From NCBI GenBank assembly GCA_028877005.1, contig JAGWPI010000342.1:1-16408 (forward strand): DNA of 16,408 nucleotides, read 5' to 3'. The notes under the pieces were generated by a model that was given only the letters and a program-made list of their open reading frames with translations, ran no database searches and was not told where the DNA came from. Shown here piece after piece: positions 14,216-16,408 of this stretch; position 1 is the first letter of the stretch; every line of letters starts with the position of its first letter. The translations under genes were made by a program, and so were the position numbers. Origin of the DNA: Bacteroidota bacterium. GTDB taxonomy: Bacteria; Bacteroidota; Bacteroidia; Chitinophagales; Chitinophagaceae.

Positions 14216-15001
14216 ATGATAGTGAAGATATGTAAACCTATAGTCCAATTTTTCCTATGTATCGTCCTGTTTTCGGTACTCATCAGTTTTGTGCCTATTC
14301 CGGCAAATAGTCCTGCCAAAAACAAACACTTATCTCTTACCATTAGTTCCCCGTCTACGCCTATATTCCTATATCAACAATTAGCATTGGGCAGCAAGGG
14401 CTTGTCTTTTGCTGCCTTTAATTTAGCTATTACTGGTATGCAGGAATTAATAAAAGCAGGTAAAATTGATAATGATGCGTTGTTAACTATTATTGATTTT
14501 AGTTTACCCTCTTCCCAAAAAAGATTATTTGTTATTGACCTGTTGCAAAATAAATTGTTGTTCCATAGCTATGTGGCACATGGTAAAAACTCCGGCAAAT
14601 TAATGGCTACCCGTTTCTCTAACCGGCCCAATAGTTATGAAAGCAGTTTGGGTTTTTATGTAACAGAAAATACCTATCGCGGTAAACATGGCTATGCACT
14701 TCGTTTAAACGGATTAGAACCGGGCATTAACGATAATGCCTTTAACAGGGGCATTGTAATACATGCAGCACCTTATGCCAGCGAAAAGTTTATCCGGTTA
14801 CAAGGTTATTTAGGCAGAAGCGAGGGTTGCCCTGCTTTACCGCCTCAAGTGGCACCTACCATTATTCAAACCATTAAAAATGGTTCTTGCGTATTTGCTT
14901 ATAGTGCCAATGCGCATTATTTAGCTGCTTCTTCTGTGGTACATCAAATTTCGGATACCTATAACAATAACCTTTATCCAACCGCCTCGCTGCACCTTTA
15001 A
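14216..15001 (+). CDS. Murein L,D-transpeptidase catalytic domain protein (YkuD_2 family)
   Basis: A 261-residue exported protein of the YkuD_2 (PF13645) group, proposed to act as a cysteine transpeptidase on peptidoglycan stem peptides in the periplasm. An uncleaved or cleavable N-terminal hydrophobic segment (about residues 9-26, 'VQFFLCIVLFSVLISFVP') targets it. The catalytic region has 'LFVIDLLQNKLLFHSYVAHGKNSG', then 'GFYVTENTYRGKHGYALRLNGLE', 'GIVIHAAPYAS' with His183, and 'GRSEGCPALP' with nucleophile Cys205. Both key residues are present. The open frame begins at a TTG (14207); the ATG at 14216 is used. A long N-terminal helical part (about 45-90) precedes the catalytic domain, as usual for this group. 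It lies 107 bases after glk, and the gap shows no clear promoter. Confidence 0.88.
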   Translation: MIVKICKPIVQFFLCIVLFSVLISFVPIPANSPAKNKHLSLTISSPSTPIFLYQQLALGSKGLSFAAFNLAITGMQELIKAGKIDNDALLTIIDFSLPSSQKRLFVIDLLQNKLLFHSYVAHGKNSGKLMATRFSNRPNSYESSLGFYVTENTYRGKHGYALRLNGLEPGINDNAFNRGIVIHAAPYASEKFIRLQGYLGRSEGCPALPPQVAPTIIQTIKNGSCVFAYSANAHYLAASSVVHQISDTYNNNLYPTASLHL

Positions 15002-15135
15002 ATGGCATTGTAAAGTAGGATTCCTAACACTTATATTTCAATGCTTTGCCATACCCGCATTTCCAAAACCGTGTAATGAGGTGTATGATGGTTATTTTTT
15101 TACGGCCCATCTGCCTTTCCGTAATTTTTCCACAA

Positions 15136-15166
15136 TTTGTGCAATAAACTTAATCCCCTATTTTTG
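15136..15166 (+). promoter_or_regulatory. Consensus Bacteroidota promoter of the PpiD-like gene
   Basis: TTTG (15136-15139), exactly 19 bases, then TATTTTTG (15159-15166) matches the published Bacteroidota primary-sigma consensus TTTG-N19-TAnnTTTG without a mismatch. Transcription would start around 15171-15174, giving a leader of about 30 bases before the ATG at 15203. The remainder of the 201-base gap after the L,D-transpeptidase gene shows no gene. Confidence 0.78.
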
Positions 15167-15202
15167 CCATCCTTATAAAATTTATTACTAACAATTATAG
15201 TT

Positions 15203-16408
15203 ATGTCTGTTATTCAACGCATACGCGACAAAGGAGCCTGGTTTGTTTTTGGCATTATTGCTTTGGCATTACTGGCGTTTATACTGCAAGATGGTTCATT
15301 CCGCAGGGGTAATTTCTTCTCCAATACCACAGTAATTGGTAAAGTAAATGGCCAAAGTATAGAACGTGCCGACTTTGAAGAAAAAGTAAGCATGTATGGT
15401 GGCCGTGGGGCTAACCGCGAACAAACCATTGCCCAATTGTGGAATAATGAAGTGGCCAGCATTATCCTAGACCAACAATACAAAAAACTTGGCCTTACTG
15501 TAACACCGAAAGAAATTTCCGATATTTTATTTAACCCCATCACCTCGCCCTTAAAACGCGAATTTACCGACCCTAAAACCGGTATGTTTATGGTAGATGA
15601 GGCCAAAGCTGCCTTTGAGCAATTAAAAAAATCGAAGAATGCCCAACAATTGGCTCAAGTGCAAGAGGCTTATATTAAACCGGCCATTCAACAGGCTTTA
15701 CAAGCAAAATACCAAGCTTTATTACAACAAGCTATGTATGTTCCCAAATGGTTGGTAACCAAAACAGTAAAAGACAATAACCTGATTTCGAATGTATCTT
15801 ATGTATATGCACCTTACAGCGCAATCCCCGACTCATCGGTTAAAGTGAGTGATGATGAAATTATGGCTTATGCCAACAAACATAAAGATGAATACAAACG
15901 AGAGGAAGAAAGCCGCAGTATTGCTTATGTTAGCTTTGATGCCAATCCAAGTGCTGCCGACTCTATGGCTGCTTACCAACAAGTATTGGCCAAAAAAGCC
16001 GATTTAGCTACCAACACCAATATCAATACCTTTTTTGCGCAAAACACTTCTGATTTGCCTTATTATGATGGGTTTATCTCCAAAAATCAAATCAAACAAA
16101 AAAGTATTGATTCTATTGCGCGGTTACCCATTAATGGTGTATATGGTCCTTATTTAGATGGAAATGAATATGTAATTGCTAAATTAATTGCCGTTAAACA
16201 ATTACCCGACTCTGCAAAAGTGCGCCATATTTTAGTTGCTACCCATCAGCAAGACCCACAAACCGGCGTTTTACAAAGAGTAAGGGAAGATAGTGCTGCC
16301 CGCAAAATTATGGATACCGTTGAAATGGAACTGAAAGCTGGTATTCCTTTTGATTCTGTTGCCATGAAATATTCTGATGATGGCAATAAAAATACCGGCG
16401 GTGTATAC
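15203..16408 (+). CDS. PpiD/SurA-like peptidylprolyl isomerase, membrane-anchored foldase (3' partial)
   Basis: The first 402 residues of a periplasmic folding factor; the frame is still open at the window edge. The N-terminus has a short basic stretch (MSVIQRIRDKG) and one membrane helix (about 12-28, 'AWFVFGIIALALLAFIL'), giving an inner-membrane anchor with the bulk in the periplasm. A SurA_N-like chaperone region follows ('IGKVNGQSIERADFEEKV', about 45-62, then 'LWNNEVASIILDQQYKKLGL'). A helical region with many Gln/Lys comes next. At residue 338 a parvulin-type rotamase domain begins ('AKVRHILVA', with His342, followed by 'GIPFDSVAMKYSDDG'). Related Bacteroidota proteins are about 700 residues, so roughly 300 are missing. 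The start is the ATG at 15203, about 36 bases after a consensus promoter. It should help outer-membrane and exported proteins fold. Confidence 0.9.
   Translation, partial: MSVIQRIRDKGAWFVFGIIALALLAFILQDGSFRRGNFFSNTTVIGKVNGQSIERADFEEKVSMYGGRGANREQTIAQLWNNEVASIILDQQYKKLGLTVTPKEISDILFNPITSPLKREFTDPKTGMFMVDEAKAAFEQLKKSKNAQQLAQVQEAYIKPAIQQALQAKYQALLQQAMYVPKWLVTKTVKDNNLISNVSYVYAPYSAIPDSSVKVSDDEIMAYANKHKDEYKREEESRSIAYVSFDANPSAADSMAAYQQVLAKKADLATNTNINTFFAQNTSDLPYYDGFISKNQIKQKSIDSIARLPINGVYGPYLDGNEYVIAKLIAVKQLPDSAKVRHILVATHQQDPQTGVLQRVREDSAARKIMDTVEMELKAGIPFDSVAMKYSDDGNKNTGGVY

Noticed and set aside
15002..15052. Hairpin terminator after the L,D-transpeptidase gene
   Set aside because: ATGGC pairs with GCCAT and ATTG with CAAT, but a 5-base bulge separates them, the loop is long and no T-run follows.
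15214..15606. Minus-strand ORF of 130 codons
   Set aside because: It lies wholly opposite the PpiD-like gene, whose frame has clear membrane, chaperone and parvulin features; it is a shadow.
1..16408. Defence island, mobile element or CRISPR system
   Set aside because: No transposase, integrase, phage, toxin-antitoxin or Cas genes, no direct-repeat arrays and no tRNA-linked attachment site are visible; all genes read as ordinary chromosomal functions.

Overview
The window is an AT-rich stretch of chromosome that looks like a member of the Bacteroidota, probably near Chitinophagaceae. The evidence is threefold. Promoter-like sequences follow the Bacteroidota form (TTTG, about 19 bases, TAnnTTTG) and start codons lack clear Shine-Dalgarno sequences. 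The gene content includes DUF2891, a YkuD_2-type L,D-transpeptidase, a PpiD-like foldase and a stand-alone GT51 transglycosylase. Exported proteins have signal peptides ending in the 'SxxAQ / LFSQ' style. I see no tRNA, rRNA, CRISPR array, insertion sequence, prophage or plasmid gene, and no gene gap reaches 300 bases.

Layout. Bases 1-2953 (+): the 3' part of a GH3-family acyl-amide synthetase gene, a LysE/RhtB-type exporter, a small exported protein of unknown function and the transglycosylase mtgA. They are closely spaced and may form one operon. Bases 2991-4724 (-): a tight cluster transcribed as pnuC, then tag, then an NadR-type nicotinamide riboside kinase. The vitamin importer and the kinase that traps it flank a DNA-repair glycosylase. 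Bases 4780-6285: an OsmC-type peroxidase (+) converges on, and overlaps by 9 bases, an exported DUF2891 protein (-). Bases 6429-8546 (+): an AI-2E-family permease and an outer-membrane beta-barrel-like protein, followed by a hairpin terminator facing the minus strand. Bases 8606-12851 (-): an Nfu-type Fe-S scaffold, an MDR-family oxidoreductase and a UvrD/PcrA helicase. Bases 13065-16408 (+): glucokinase, a periplasmic L,D-transpeptidase and the 5' part of a PpiD/SurA-like foldase gene that runs off the window.

Most genes are housekeeping: cell-wall building (mtgA, L,D-transpeptidase), envelope protein folding (PpiD), NAD salvage (PnuC plus kinase), DNA repair (Tag, UvrD), Fe-S assembly (Nfu), peroxide defence (OsmC) and glycolysis entry (Glk). 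I found no convincing new defence or mobile system. The points most worth a second look are the pnuC-tag-kinase arrangement, the GH3-LysE pairing, the repeated TAnCTTGCC boxes lying almost on start codons (short-leader or leaderless mRNAs), and the exported DUF2891 and orphan proteins. Several genes are best started at an ATG inside a longer open frame that begins with TTG; these choices are explained entry by entry.
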